Of a stretch of 64,000 nucleotides of DNA, positions 11,268 through 20,689 are shown one piece after another. Both the position numbers and the translations under genes were made by a program. The notes below the pieces were generated by a model. The model made no database searches, was not told the DNA's origin, and saw nothing but the letters and a program-made list of their open reading frames with translations. The DNA comes from Arthrobacter_N sp051262515 (GTDB taxonomy: Bacteria > Actinomycetota > Actinomycetes > Actinomycetales > Micrococcaceae), in contig NZ_JBIMER010000010.1 in the NCBI RefSeq assembly GCF_051262515.1, forward strand, positions 29,788 to 93,787. Direction: 5' to 3'. Each line of letters starts with the position of its first letter. The stretch's first letter is position 1.

Positions 11268-11305
11268 CCCTGTGACTGGCGTCACCGCACCGGACGGATA
11301 CCCCC

Positions 11306-12538
11306 ATGGCAGAAACCGGCACCAACCAGCCCGGCACCAAAATCAACCTGAGCCACTCGGCCAGGCGCACCGCGCTCCTCGGCGCGATGTTCCTGATGGC
11401 CACCAGCGCCATCGGCCCCGGCTTTATCACCCAGACCACGGTCTTCACCGTCCAGCTGGGTGCCGCCTTCGCATTCGCGATCCTCGTCTCGATCCTCGTG
11501 GACATCGCCGTCCAGATGAACGTCTGGCGCGTCATCGGAGTCTCCGGCCTGCGCGCCCAGGAACTCGGCAACAAGGTCCTCCCCGGAATCGGCTGGTTCC
11601 TCGCGGGACTCGTCTTCATCGGCGGTGTCGTGTTCAACATCGGCAACATCGCGGGAACCGGCCTCGGCGCCAACGCCATGCTCGGCGTCGACCCGAAGAT
11701 CGGCGGCGGCCTGTCAGCGCTGGTCGCCATCATGATCTTCGTCAGCAAGAAGGCCGGCATGGCCCTGGACCGGATCGTGGTGCTACTCGGCGCCATCATG
11801 ATCCTGTTGATGATCTACGTGGCCATCGTCGCCGCCCCACCGGTCGGCGACGCGCTGCGGAACACGTTCCTGCCGGAGAAGATCGACTTCCTGATCATCA
11901 CCACCCTGGTCGGCGGGACCGTGGGCGGCTACATCACCTACGCCGGCGCGCACCGCATGCTGGACTCCGGCGCCACGGGCATCGAGCACGTCGCACAGAT
12001 CACCCGCAGCTCCGTCCTGGGCATCATCGTCACCGGCGTCATGCGCGTCCTGCTCTTCCTCGCGATCCTCGGCGTCGTCGCCGGCGGCGTCGCGCTGACC
12101 AGCGACAACATGGCAGCCGAGGCGTTCGGCGCGGCGGCCGGCGAAATCGGCATGCGGCTCTTCGGCGTCGTGCTCTGGGCCGCGGCCCTGACCTCCGTGA
12201 TCGGCGCGGCGTTCACCTCCGTCTCCTTCATCACCTCCTCCAGGACCTCCGAGCGCAAGCGCAATCTGATCACCGTGGCGTTCATCGCGGTCTGCGCCGT
12301 GATCTACCTGTTCCTCGGCCAGGCCCCGCAGCAGCTGCTGATCTTCGCCGGCGCGTTCAACGGACTGATTCTTCCGGTCGGCTTCGGCGTGCTTCTCTAC
12401 GTGGCCTGGCGCCGCCGGGACCTCCTGCACGGGTACGCGTACCCGAAGTGGCTCCTGATCATGGGCGTCACCACCTGGCTGCTGACCGTCTTCCTGGGGT
12501 GGAACGCCATCCTGAGCCTCTCGAAGATCTGGGCGTAG
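11306..12538 (+). CDS. NRAMP-like membrane carrier (YcsG type)
   Basis: A 410-residue integral membrane protein with about 11 hydrophobic segments and the NRAMP fold, including GAMFLMATSAIGPGFITQTT in the first helix. It resembles Bacillus YcsG more than metal-transporting MntH: I do not see the DPGN metal motif of true NRAMP transporters, with SAIGPGF in its place. It is followed four bases later by the DUF1445 gene, the same ycsG-ycsI pair found with pxpA/kipI/kipA in Bacillus. The transported substrate is unknown; an organic compound linked to 5-oxoproline or glutamate is plausible from context. Two GntR-type palindromes lie in its promoter region. Confidence 0.8.
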   Translation: MAETGTNQPGTKINLSHSARRTALLGAMFLMATSAIGPGFITQTTVFTVQLGAAFAFAILVSILVDIAVQMNVWRVIGVSGLRAQELGNKVLPGIGWFLAGLVFIGGVVFNIGNIAGTGLGANAMLGVDPKIGGGLSALVAIMIFVSKKAGMALDRIVVLLGAIMILLMIYVAIVAAPPVGDALRNTFLPEKIDFLIITTLVGGTVGGYITYAGAHRMLDSGATGIEHVAQITRSSVLGIIVTGVMRVLLFLAILGVVAGGVALTSDNMAAEAFGAAAGEIGMRLFGVVLWAAALTSVIGAAFTSVSFITSSRTSERKRNLITVAFIAVCAVIYLFLGQAPQQLLIFAGAFNGLILPVGFGVLLYVAWRRRDLLHGYAYPKWLLIMGVTTWLLTVFLGWNAILSLSKIWA

Positions 12539-12542
12539 CGGC

Positions 12543-13358
12543 ATGGCAAAGGCGGGCGCCGGCACCGTGCTTCCGGAAAACCACGCCGCGCTGGCTCCCG
12601 CCCGCGCCCGCGAACTGTTCCGCGGCGGTCTCGTCGCGCCGACCGCGGGCGTCTCCCGGGGATACGCGCAGGCGAACCTGATGATCGTGCCGAAGGCGCA
12701 GGCCTACGACGTGCTCCTCTTCGCCCAGCGCAACCCGAAGTCCTGCCCCCTGCTGGGAGTGCTCGACGCCGGCGAAACCACCGGCCCGCTGCTGGCGGGC
12801 GGCGACATCCGCACGGACGTCCCCAAGTACACGGTGTACCGGGACGGCGAGCTGGTGGACGAGCCGACGGACATCTCCGCGTATTGGCGCGGGGATCTGG
12901 TGACGTTCATCGTCGGCTGCAGTTTCACGTTCGAATCGGCGCTGCTCGACGGCGGCGTGCCGGTCGCGCACATCGAGCAGGGCGTCAACGTGCCGATGTT
13001 CCGCACGAACCGGCGGTGCGCACCCGCCGGGTCCCTGTCCGGACCGCTGGTGGTCTCCATGCGTCCCATCCCCGCGTCCCAGGTGTCCGACGCCGTGCGG
13101 ATCACCTCCCGCTATCCCGCCGTGCACGGGGCTCCGGTGCATGTGGGGAACCCGGCCGAACTGGGGATTGCCGACCTCGGCGGGCCCGACTTCGGGGACG
13201 CCGTGGCGATTCCGGAGGGCCACATCCCCGTGTTCTGGGCGTGCGGAGTCACGCCGCAGGCCGCCGTCATGGAATCCCGGCCCTCGCTGGCGATCGGCCA
13301 CGCCCCCGGGCACATGCTGATCACCGACGCGCGGGACGGCGACTACCTGGTTCCGTAG
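12543..13358 (+). CDS. DUF1445 protein (putative hydro-lyase / D-glutamate cyclase-like, YcsI type)
   Basis: A 271-residue DUF1445 protein. The N-terminal LAPARARELFRGGLVAPTAG and the central FIVGCSFTFESALLDGG and HIEQGVNVPMFRTN blocks are typical of the family. The C-terminal part has PVFWACGVTPQAA. The mammalian relative DGLUCY converts D-glutamate to 5-oxo-D-proline, so a link to the 5-oxoprolinase genes at 29.6-32 kb is reasonable. It lies four bases after the NRAMP-like gene and is surely co-transcribed. Its exact reaction in bacteria is not settled. Confidence 0.82.
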   Translation: MAKAGAGTVLPENHAALAPARARELFRGGLVAPTAGVSRGYAQANLMIVPKAQAYDVLLFAQRNPKSCPLLGVLDAGETTGPLLAGGDIRTDVPKYTVYRDGELVDEPTDISAYWRGDLVTFIVGCSFTFESALLDGGVPVAHIEQGVNVPMFRTNRRCAPAGSLSGPLVVSMRPIPASQVSDAVRITSRYPAVHGAPVHVGNPAELGIADLGGPDFGDAVAIPEGHIPVFWACGVTPQAAVMESRPSLAIGHAPGHMLITDARDGDYLVP

Positions 13359-13446
13359 GCCGCGGGCCCGGCGCCGCGCGGCCCGGAGGCCCCGTGCCGG
13401 CGTCGTCCGGTCCCGGCCCGCCGCGGCGCATCGGTAGGATGACCCG

Positions 13447-16400
13447 GTGACCCCCCAGCCGAACCCGCCGTACCCACCCATGCTGCATCCCGTCGAGATC
13501 CGGCAATTCGTCGGCGCCGCGGCCTTCGAGCGCGGGATCGACTATTTCGACGACGACCGCGTCGGCGGGATCGAGTGGAACCCGGAGAGCCGGCAGGTCG
13601 CCGCCTACGTGGAGGGGGCCCCGCCGACTCCCTACCGGACGCTGGTCACCTTCACCCGCGGAACGAACCCGCAGCCGGGCATCTCGGCGTGTTCCTGCCC
13701 GATGCGCAGCCGCTGCAAGCACACCGCTGCGCTCCTGCTGGCCGCCTCCCACGCCGCCATGCGGGCCGCGGAACGGGCCTCGGCCGCACCCGTCAAGCAG
13801 TTGCCGCCTTGGCGGCGCAAACTCGATGCGATGCTCGGCGGCGACGAAGCCACGGACGCGCCCGGCCCGCTCGGGGTCCAATTCGAGGTGGTCGACGTCG
13901 GCGGGCGGCGCCGGAAGAAGCAGCGGCGGCTCTCGTTGCGGCCCGTCACGCTGAACGACAAGGGCCGTTGGATCTACGGCAATTTGCGCTGGGGTGGCTT
14001 CGGACCCTCGCCCTACGGCAACCACCACTACTCCTACCAGCAGCAACAAACATCCTTCAGCGACGCCCAGAAGCGCTGGATGGAGGATTTCGTGGTCCTC
14101 CACGCCGGCGCGCAGGGGCAGAACGCCATCTACCTCGAGGACTTCGCCTCGCCGGTCCTGTGGCAGCTGCTGGCCGGGGCGCACGACGCGGGAATCGTGC
14201 TGCGCGGCGCGACGGCCGCCGCCCGGTTGACCATCCACGCCCCGGTGGCCGTGGGGCTGGACCTCGTGGACGCCAACGGCAAACTACGGGTCGCGCCGGC
14301 CATCCACTTCAACGGGCACGGCGACGCCGCGGCCCCGTTGTCCGGCGATGGGCTCGAGCTGGGTATCATCGGGCAGTCCGGCCACGGTGTCTGGTGGCAG
14401 GACCAGCCGGACGTTCCGGCGCGCGAGCGGCCCGTCCACCTGGCGCCGTCCGTCGGGGAAGTGCCCGGCGTCGTCGTGCAGTTGTTGGAGGACCGCAAGC
14501 CGCTGGAGATTCCGCGGAACGGCCGTGCCGCGTTCCTGAGCGACTACGTCCCCGAACTGGGACGGCTGACGACGCTCGGCTCCAGCGACGGATCGATCGA
14601 GGTGCCGGAACCGGTGCCCCCGCACCTCTGGCTCACGGCCGGCCATTTCCGGCGCCGAGGCCCCCGCAACAAGCCCGATGTCACCGGCCTGCGCCTGGCG
14701 TGGACGTGGGACTACGGCACCGAGGGCGCGCGGAACCTGCCGCTGGTCGACGACGGACAGGGCCGCCGGGACCGCCAGTTCGAGACAAGCGTGCTGCACC
14801 GCGTGACGGGCGTGTTGGACGATTTTCCCGGCGCATGGCGGTCGGCGTTTCCGCAACCGTTGCTGGGGATCCGGGGCAGCATCGAGCCGCTGGAGCTCGA
14901 GGGTGTCGACGCCGCGCGGTTCAGCGCCGAGGCCATGCCGCTGCTTGAGGGGTTGGACGGCGTCTCCGTTCAGGTCCAGGGCGAGGAGGTCGAGTACGTC
15001 GAGTTGACCGATTCCCCCGAAATCTCCGTCAGCGCCAGCGAATCCGGGACCAGCGACTGGTTCGACCTCGGCGTTCAGGTCCATCTGGGCGGCGCCGAGA
15101 TCCCGTTCGACCAGCTGTTCGTCGCACTCGCCCAGGGGGAGGACTACCTGCTGCTCGACGACGGTGCCTACCTTTCCCTGGACAAGCCCGAATACCGGCA
15201 GCTCCGCCGGCTCATCGAGGAGGCGCGCACCCTGCAGGACCGCGAATCCAAGGGCCTGCGGATCAGCCGGCACCAGGCCTCCCTTTGGGACGAACTGGTG
15301 GAACTGTCCGCCAACGCGGAGCAGGCCGAATCGTGGAGGCTGTCCGTGGGCGGCCTCCTGGAACTGGAGACGATCGAGCCGACCGCTCCGCCGGCCGCGC
15401 TACAGGCCGAACTGCGCCCCTACCAACAGCAGGGTTTCTCCTGGCTGGCGTTCCTCCACGACCACGGGCTTGGCGGGGTGCTGGCGGACGACATGGGGCT
15501 GGGCAAGACCGTCCAGACCATCGCGTTGATGCTCCACGCGCACGACCGGGCCAGGTCCGCTGGGGAGCGGGCCAAGCCGTTCCTCGTGGTCGCGCCGACC
15601 TCCGTGGTGCCGAACTGGGCCACCGAGGCGGCGCGCTTCGCGCCGAGCCTGCGCACCGCCGTCGTCGGGGAGACGCTCAAGCGCACCGGCATGGAACTCG
15701 GCGCGGTGCTGGAGGGGACCGACGTCGTCGTCGTCTCCTACGCCCTCTTCCGGCTGGAGAACGCGGACTACGCGCGCCACGACTGGTCCGGACTGATCCT
15801 CGACGAGGCGCAGTTCGTGAAGAATCCCGCGACGAAGGCCGCCGCGCAGGCGCGCGAGTTCCCGGCGTCGTTCAAGCTGGCGATCACCGGAACGCCGATG
15901 GAGAACAACCTTTCCGAGCTGTGGTCGATGTTCGCCATCACCTCCCCGGGACTGTTCGCGTCCGCCAAGAAGTTCGACGAGGTCTACCGCAAGCCGATCG
16001 AAAAGGACGGGGACAAGGAGCGCCTGGCGCAACTGCGACGCCGGATCCGTCCGCTGATCATGCGCCGCACCAAGGAGCTGGTCGCCACCGAGTTGCCGCC
16101 GAAGCAGGAACAGGTCCTCGAGTTGGAGCTCTCGCCGAAGCACCGCACCATCTACCAGCGGCACCTGCAGCGCGAACGGCAGAAGGTGCTGGGGATGATC
16201 GACGAGATGGACAAGAACCGCTTCCAGATCTTCCGCTCGCTCACCATGCTGCGCCAGCTCAGCCTGGACGCGTCGCTGGTCGACGAGCGGTACGCGGGCG
16301 TGCCCTCCAGCAAGCTCGACGCGCTGCTCGAACAGCTCGACGACCTCGTGGCCGAGGGGCACAGCGCGCTGGTGTTCAGCCAGTTCACGTCGTTCCTGGG

Positions 16401-16812
16401 CAAGGCCGCGCAACGGTTGGGCGAGGCCGGGATCCCGTACGCGTACCTCGACGGCAGCACCAAGTCCCGCGGCAAGGTGATCGAGAAGTTCACCGGCGGC
16501 TCCGTGCCGGTGTTCCTGATCAGCCTGAAGGCGGGCGGGTTCGGGCTGAACCTCACGCAGGCGGACTACTGCTTCATGCTGGACCCGTGGTGGAACCCGG
16601 CGAGCGAGAACCAGGCCGTGGACCGGGCACACCGGATCGGGCAGACGCGCAACCTCATGGTCTACCGGCTGGTCGCCAAGGACACCATCGAGGAGAAGGT
16701 CATGGCGCTGAAGGAGAAGAAGGCCAAGCTGTTCTCCGCCGTCATGGACGAGGACGCGGCGTTCGGCTCGGCCATCGACGCGGAGGACGTCAGGTCGCTG
16801 TTCAGGGACTGA
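13447..16812 (+). CDS. SNF2-family DEAD/DEAH helicase with SWIM zinc finger
   Basis: A 1121-residue protein. A SWIM finger lies near residue 80 (CSCPMRSRCKHTAALLLA, Cys-x-Cys...Cys-x-His). A long linker region of uncertain fold leads to an SNF2 ATPase: DDMGLGKTVQTIAL (about 680, Walker A), LDEAQFVKN (about 785, Walker B) and TGTPMENNLSELWS. The second RecA lobe has LVFSQFTSFLGKA, YLDGSTKSR, SLKAGGFGLNLTQAD and the DRAHRIGQTR finger. It probably moves on DNA or remodels protein-DNA complexes using ATP; bacterial members are related to RapA. The start is GTG 13447. It stands as a single gene. Confidence 0.92.
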   Translation: MTPQPNPPYPPMLHPVEIRQFVGAAAFERGIDYFDDDRVGGIEWNPESRQVAAYVEGAPPTPYRTLVTFTRGTNPQPGISACSCPMRSRCKHTAALLLAASHAAMRAAERASAAPVKQLPPWRRKLDAMLGGDEATDAPGPLGVQFEVVDVGGRRRKKQRRLSLRPVTLNDKGRWIYGNLRWGGFGPSPYGNHHYSYQQQQTSFSDAQKRWMEDFVVLHAGAQGQNAIYLEDFASPVLWQLLAGAHDAGIVLRGATAAARLTIHAPVAVGLDLVDANGKLRVAPAIHFNGHGDAAAPLSGDGLELGIIGQSGHGVWWQDQPDVPARERPVHLAPSVGEVPGVVVQLLEDRKPLEIPRNGRAAFLSDYVPELGRLTTLGSSDGSIEVPEPVPPHLWLTAGHFRRRGPRNKPDVTGLRLAWTWDYGTEGARNLPLVDDGQGRRDRQFETSVLHRVTGVLDDFPGAWRSAFPQPLLGIRGSIEPLELEGVDAARFSAEAMPLLEGLDGVSVQVQGEEVEYVELTDSPEISVSASESGTSDWFDLGVQVHLGGAEIPFDQLFVALAQGEDYLLLDDGAYLSLDKPEYRQLRRLIEEARTLQDRESKGLRISRHQASLWDELVELSANAEQAESWRLSVGGLLELETIEPTAPPAALQAELRPYQQQGFSWLAFLHDHGLGGVLADDMGLGKTVQTIALMLHAHDRARSAGERAKPFLVVAPTSVVPNWATEAARFAPSLRTAVVGETLKRTGMELGAVLEGTDVVVVSYALFRLENADYARHDWSGLILDEAQFVKNPATKAAAQAREFPASFKLAITGTPMENNLSELWSMFAITSPGLFASAKKFDEVYRKPIEKDGDKERLAQLRRRIRPLIMRRTKELVATELPPKQEQVLELELSPKHRTIYQRHLQRERQKVLGMIDEMDKNRFQIFRSLTMLRQLSLDASLVDERYAGVPSSKLDALLEQLDDLVAEGHSALVFSQFTSFLGKAAQRLGEAGIPYAYLDGSTKSRGKVIEKFTGGSVPVFLISLKAGGFGLNLTQADYCFMLDPWWNPASENQAVDRAHRIGQTRNLMVYRLVAKDTIEEKVMALKEKKAKLFSAVMDEDAAFGSAIDAEDVRSLFRD

Positions 16813-16827
16813 GAATACAACACTATT

Positions 16828-16843
16828 CATAGGTTCTCCTATG
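16828..16843. promoter_or_regulatory. palindrome CATAGG-N4-CCTATG in AT-rich hip promoter region
   Basis: A perfect 6-bp-arm inverted repeat with a four-base spacer, in a 77-base stretch (16813-16889) far richer in A+T than its surroundings. It lies about 50 bases before the antitoxin start, where HipB-type antitoxins usually bind to repress their own operon. Confidence 0.5.
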
Positions 16844-16889
16844 TCATATATAGCCACGTGTAAGTATTGTTAGGTTGTAGGAGGTGTTT

Positions 16890-17171
16890 GTGGACGAGGC
16901 ACAGGAAATGGGCGAACATCTGCGTCAATGGCGCATCATGCTCGGGCTCAGTCAGGAATTGGCCGCCGAGCGGGCGGATGTTTCGCTGCCGACCCTCCGC
17001 CGGGTGGAGAAGGGCGACCCGGGGGTAAAACTCGGCAGCTTCCTGGCCGTCGCCCGCGTCCTCGACGTGGCCCGCGCCCTGGTGGTCGCGACGGATCCGC
17101 TCGAAACCGAGCTGGGCCGGTTGCGCGCACCGTTGCTGGGCCGGCAACGCGCCAGACGGAGACCGCAATGA
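16890..17171 (+). CDS. HipB-like XRE antitoxin / helix-turn-helix protein
   Basis: A 93-residue XRE-family helix-turn-helix protein. The motif spans about residues 10-60 (MGEHLRQWRIMLGLSQELA, then VSLPTLRRVEKGDPGVKLG). GTG 16890 is preferred because GGAGG ends about five bases before it; GTG 16884 lies inside that site. The C-terminus is Arg-rich. Its stop overlaps the next ATG (ATGA), the usual coupling of HipB antitoxin with HipA toxin. It probably neutralises the kinase and represses the operon. Confidence 0.85.
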   Translation: MDEAQEMGEHLRQWRIMLGLSQELAAERADVSLPTLRRVEKGDPGVKLGSFLAVARVLDVARALVVATDPLETELGRLRAPLLGRQRARRRPQ

Positions 17172-18514
17172 CCTACGGCGTGTGGATGGGAGACCGCCAG
17201 GTTGGCGAGTGCTCCAACGATGTCCGCCCGGGCCATCAGTTCCAGTCCCTGACGTTTACTTACCGGGACGACTGGCTGGCCGACGACCGGTCGTTCGCGA
17301 TCTCCCCGGACCTGCCGCTGCGGCGGGGGCCGCACACGCCTGCCACCCACCGGTCGGTGTTCCGCGCTTTCGACGACGCGGCGCCGGACCAGTGGGGCCG
17401 CAGGCTCATGGACGCCGAGATGCGGAGGCGTTCCACGGGGGAGCCGGCGCGCAGACGAAAGCCCCTCACGGAGATCGAACGGCTTCTTGCCGTTGACGAT
17501 AGGACGCGTCAGGGGGCCCTTCGCTTCAGCCGCGACGGTGTGTTTCTCGCCGAAGACGGACGTTGCGCCGAACTCAAGGACCTCGCCCGTCTGACCGCCG
17601 CGGCACAGCGGTTCAACGACACCGGTGAGGTCGATGCAGGCGTGAGGGAGCTTGTCGGGGTGGGTTCTTCTCCCGGCGGTGCCCAGCCGAAGGCGTGGGT
17701 GGCGGACGATGACGGGACCACACACCTCGCGAAGTTTCCGCGGACCTCCGACACCTGGGATGTTTCGGCATGGGAGGCAGCGACCATGGCCCTTCAGCGC
17801 CGCGCTGGCATAAGGACCCAGCGTTCGCGCACCATCGCGCTGGGCCCCGGGAGCTCCGTCTTCCTCACTCGCCGTTTCGACCGCGACGGCGATGCGCGGA
17901 TTCCCTACATGAGCTTTCGATCCGCCTTCTCGTTGGAAGATCACGACAGGCCTGACTACGCCTGGCTCGCGGCCAGGGTCGCGGCCATCTCCGCCAGCCC
18001 CACGGAGGACGCGTCCGAACTGTTCTCCCGCGCGGCGTTCGGCGTTTTGGTCAACAACATCGATGACCACATGCGCAACCACGGGTTGCTGCACACCGGC
18101 AAGGGGTGGCGGCTTGCCCCCGCCTTCGACGTGAACCCGTCTCGCTTCGGCACTTCGGACACGCCCTTGACGCCGGACGACGACCCGGGAGACCGCGATG
18201 TGCGGCTGCTGGTCGAGCACGCGGATGCCTTTCGTCTCACGAGGGAACAGGCCCTCGCGCGGATAGCGAAAATCACGCGCGCGGTCTCCCACTGGCGCGT
18301 GGATGCTGTTGCGGCCGGGGTGGAACCGGATGCGCTGGAATTCATGGCGACGGCCTTCGAAGGCCCGAGCCTGGGGCGGGTCCAGATGCTTGCCCACGGA
18401 CCCCGGGGTGGTTCCGCAACCGGTGGTGGCGGTCCGTTTGAAGTATGGGTCCGGCCGCATGTGCGTGATGGCCGAACGGTCGAGGGGCACTTTCGCAAGC
18501 ACAGGGCCCGATAG
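17168..18514 (+). CDS. hipA: HipA-type Ser/Thr kinase toxin
   Basis: A 448-residue HipA-fold kinase, close to the 440 residues of E. coli HipA. The ATP-loop-like block is SSPGGAQPKAW (about residue 169). The catalytic block is VLVNNIDDHMRNHGLL (about 293-308) and the metal-binding DFG-equivalent is LAPAFDVNP (about 317-325). These residues are intact, so the kinase is probably active. E. coli HipA phosphorylates glutamyl-tRNA synthetase; the target here is unknown. The last 35 residues are Gly- and Arg-rich and lie beyond the usual fold. It overlaps the antitoxin gene by four bases. Confidence 0.9.
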   Translation: MTYGVWMGDRQVGECSNDVRPGHQFQSLTFTYRDDWLADDRSFAISPDLPLRRGPHTPATHRSVFRAFDDAAPDQWGRRLMDAEMRRRSTGEPARRRKPLTEIERLLAVDDRTRQGALRFSRDGVFLAEDGRCAELKDLARLTAAAQRFNDTGEVDAGVRELVGVGSSPGGAQPKAWVADDDGTTHLAKFPRTSDTWDVSAWEAATMALQRRAGIRTQRSRTIALGPGSSVFLTRRFDRDGDARIPYMSFRSAFSLEDHDRPDYAWLAARVAAISASPTEDASELFSRAAFGVLVNNIDDHMRNHGLLHTGKGWRLAPAFDVNPSRFGTSDTPLTPDDDPGDRDVRLLVEHADAFRLTREQALARIAKITRAVSHWRVDAVAAGVEPDALEFMATAFEGPSLGRVQMLAHGPRGGSATGGGGPFEVWVRPHVRDGRTVEGHFRKHRAR

Positions 18515-18539
18515 GCGCAGTATCGCTGTTGTTCTTCCG

Positions 18540-19523
18540 TTAGCGGAACTCGGGGACTGGAGTCAGGGGAGCGTCTCCGCGGAGCACCGCGAGGATGTTG
18601 TCCACGGCCAGATCGACCATCTTTTCCCTCGTTGCCTGGGTGGCGGAACCGACGTGGGGGAGCGAGGCGATCCGGGGATGGGTCAGCAGCGGGTTTGAAG
18701 GATCCCGGACCGGCTCGGTGTCGAACACATCCAGCCCGGCGGAGTGGATGGCACCGGCGTCGAGCGCCCCCAGCAGCGCGGCGGTGTCGACCACGGGCCC
18801 GCGCGCGGTGTTGACCAGCGTGGCGGTGACCTTCATCCGCTCGAGTTCCGGCTTACCGATCAGATGCCGCGTCTCGGCCGTCAACGGGACGTGGAGTGAG
18901 ACGATGTCCGAGCGTTCCAACATTTCCTCCCAGGGCACGGCCGTCGAGAGGTCCGAGGTTCCGGTCCGAGACAGACTGTGCAGGACGGTCATGCCGAACC
19001 CCGCCGCCCGCCGGGCAACGGCCTGTCCGATCTGGCCGAAGCCGGTCAGGCCCAGCGTCGCTCCGGTGACATCGAGACCCAGGTGCTCGTCGAGTGTGGA
19101 GCGCTTCCACCGCCCGGCACGCAAATCGTCCACGGCCGGGAGCAGCAGGCGCCGCGCGAGCAGCATCAGGGCCATCGTGGTGTCCGCCGTCGTTTCATGG
19201 AGGACATCCGGGGTGTTGGTGACCGGTATCCCGTGCTCGACGGCGGCCGCGACGTCCACGGCGTCGTACCCGGCGTTCGGAAGGGCGACGACGCGGACGC
19301 GGCCGCGGGCGTCCTCGAGGAAGGCCCGGTCGACCTTCGCGTAGGCGGCCAGCACCGCGTCGGCTCCCCGGGCGAACTCCCGGAGCGCCTCGCCGGCGGC
19401 CGGCACGACGTCGTCGTCCGGCCAAAGCACGACGTCGGCGTGCTCACGCAGGCGGTCCAGGCCGCGGCCTGGCAACGACGAGCGCGTGACGGCGACCAGG
19501 GGACGGCCGGGGAGCGGGCACAT
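18540..19523 (-). CDS. D-isomer 2-hydroxyacid dehydrogenase (hydroxypyruvate/glyoxylate reductase-like)
   Basis: A 327-residue NAD(P)-dependent enzyme. TGFGQIGQAVARRAAGFGM (about residue 160) is the Rossmann loop. The catalytic Arg, Glu and His are in NTARGPVVD, DVFDTEPV and SLPHVGSATQATR. It is last in a run of minus-strand genes for tartrate breakdown, and its ATG overlaps the tarD stop by one base (TGATG). In this setting it may reduce hydroxypyruvate or a similar oxo acid made from tartrate to glycerate. The exact substrate is inferred from context only. Confidence 0.85.
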   Translation of the reverse strand: MCPLPGRPLVAVTRSSLPGRGLDRLREHADVVLWPDDDVVPAAGEALREFARGADAVLAAYAKVDRAFLEDARGRVRVVALPNAGYDAVDVAAAVEHGIPVTNTPDVLHETTADTTMALMLLARRLLLPAVDDLRAGRWKRSTLDEHLGLDVTGATLGLTGFGQIGQAVARRAAGFGMTVLHSLSRTGTSDLSTAVPWEEMLERSDIVSLHVPLTAETRHLIGKPELERMKVTATLVNTARGPVVDTAALLGALDAGAIHSAGLDVFDTEPVRDPSNPLLTHPRIASLPHVGSATQATREKMVDLAVDNILAVLRGDAPLTPVPEFR

Positions 19524-20689
19524 CAGGCGCTCAGCTCCCGCATGACCCGGTGGAGGTCGCCCTTGCCCTCGAAGCCGATGCCGGGCAGGTCGGGCATCCT
19601 GATGTAGCCGTTGTCGACCTCGACGCCGTCCGGGAAGCCGCCGAAGGGCTGGAAGAGGTCCGGGTAGGACTCGTTGCCGCCGAGCCCGAGCCCGGCGGCG
19701 ATGTTCAGCGACATCTGGTGTCCGCCGTGCGGGATGCAGCGGCTGCGCGACCAGCCGTTCTCGTCGAGCATGTCCAGGGTGCGGAGGTACTCCACCAGGC
19801 CGTAGCTGAGCGCGCAGTCGAACTGGAGCCAGTCCCGGTCCGGCCGGAGGCCGCCGTACCGGATGAGGTTCCGGGCGTCCTGCATGGAAAACAGGTTCTC
19901 GCCCGTGGCGAGCGGCTTGGCGTAGGCCGCCGCGACGTCGGCCTGGGCCTCGTAGTCCAGCGGATCCACCGGCTCTTCGTACCAGAAGAGGTCGTAGGCC
20001 GAGAGTGCTTGGGCGTATTCGATGGCGGTCTTGCGGTCGAAGCGGCCGTTCGCGTCGACCGCGAGGCTCTGGCCCGGGCCAAGCATGTCGAGGACGGCCT
20101 CGATCCGCTGAAGGTCCTCGGACAGGGACGCCCCGCCGATTTTCGCCTTGACGGTCGAGTAGCCGCGGTCCAGATATCCCTGCATCTCGTCGCGCAGTCC
20201 CTGGATGCCGCGACCGGGCTGGTAGTAGCCGCCCGCCGCGTAAACGAACACCTGGGGATCAGGCCGGTTGTCGCCGTACCGCTCGGCAAGGAGTCGGAAG
20301 AGGGGCCGCTCCTCGATTTTCGCGACGGCGTCCCAGACGGCCATGTCCAGGGTGCCGACGGCGACGGACCGTTCGCCGTGGCCGCCCGGCTTCTCGTTGG
20401 CCATCATGGTGTCCCAGATGCGCGCGGGGTCGAGATTGTTGCCCGTCTCATCCAGCAGATCCGCGGTCTGGGCCTCCATGATCCGCGGAATGATGCGCTC
20501 GCGCATGAGGGAGCCCTGGCCGTAGCGGCCGTTGGAGTTGAATCCGTAGCCGACCACTGGCCTGCCGTCGCGCTCGACGTCGGTGATGACCGCGACCAGG
20601 CTCAGGGTCATCTTCGTGAAGTCGATAAAGGCGTTGCGGATGGGGGAACTGATGGGCAGGGTCTGTTCGCGGATCTCGACGATTCTCAT
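19523..20689 (-). CDS. tarD: D-tartrate dehydratase (enolase superfamily)
   Basis: A 388-residue enolase-superfamily protein very like Bradyrhizobium TarD as I recall it (389 residues). Shared stretches include SSPIRNAFIDFTKM, GYGFNSNGRYGQG, EKPGGHGERSVAVGT, LQFDCALSYGL and NESYPDLFQPFGGFPDG. The catalytic Lys is in STVKAKIGG, metal ligands are in VDANGRF, WYEEPVDP and ATGENLFS, and the catalytic His is in CIPHGGHQMSLNIA. TarD dehydrates D-tartrate to oxaloacetate. ATG 20689 overlaps the upstream stop (ATGA). The open frame runs on upstream to 21646, but that part is a shadow of ttuC. Confidence 0.92.
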   Translation of the reverse strand: MRIVEIREQTLPISSPIRNAFIDFTKMTLSLVAVITDVERDGRPVVGYGFNSNGRYGQGSLMRERIIPRIMEAQTADLLDETGNNLDPARIWDTMMANEKPGGHGERSVAVGTLDMAVWDAVAKIEERPLFRLLAERYGDNRPDPQVFVYAAGGYYQPGRGIQGLRDEMQGYLDRGYSTVKAKIGGASLSEDLQRIEAVLDMLGPGQSLAVDANGRFDRKTAIEYAQALSAYDLFWYEEPVDPLDYEAQADVAAAYAKPLATGENLFSMQDARNLIRYGGLRPDRDWLQFDCALSYGLVEYLRTLDMLDENGWSRSRCIPHGGHQMSLNIAAGLGLGGNESYPDLFQPFGGFPDGVEVDNGYIRMPDLPGIGFEGKGDLHRVMRELSA

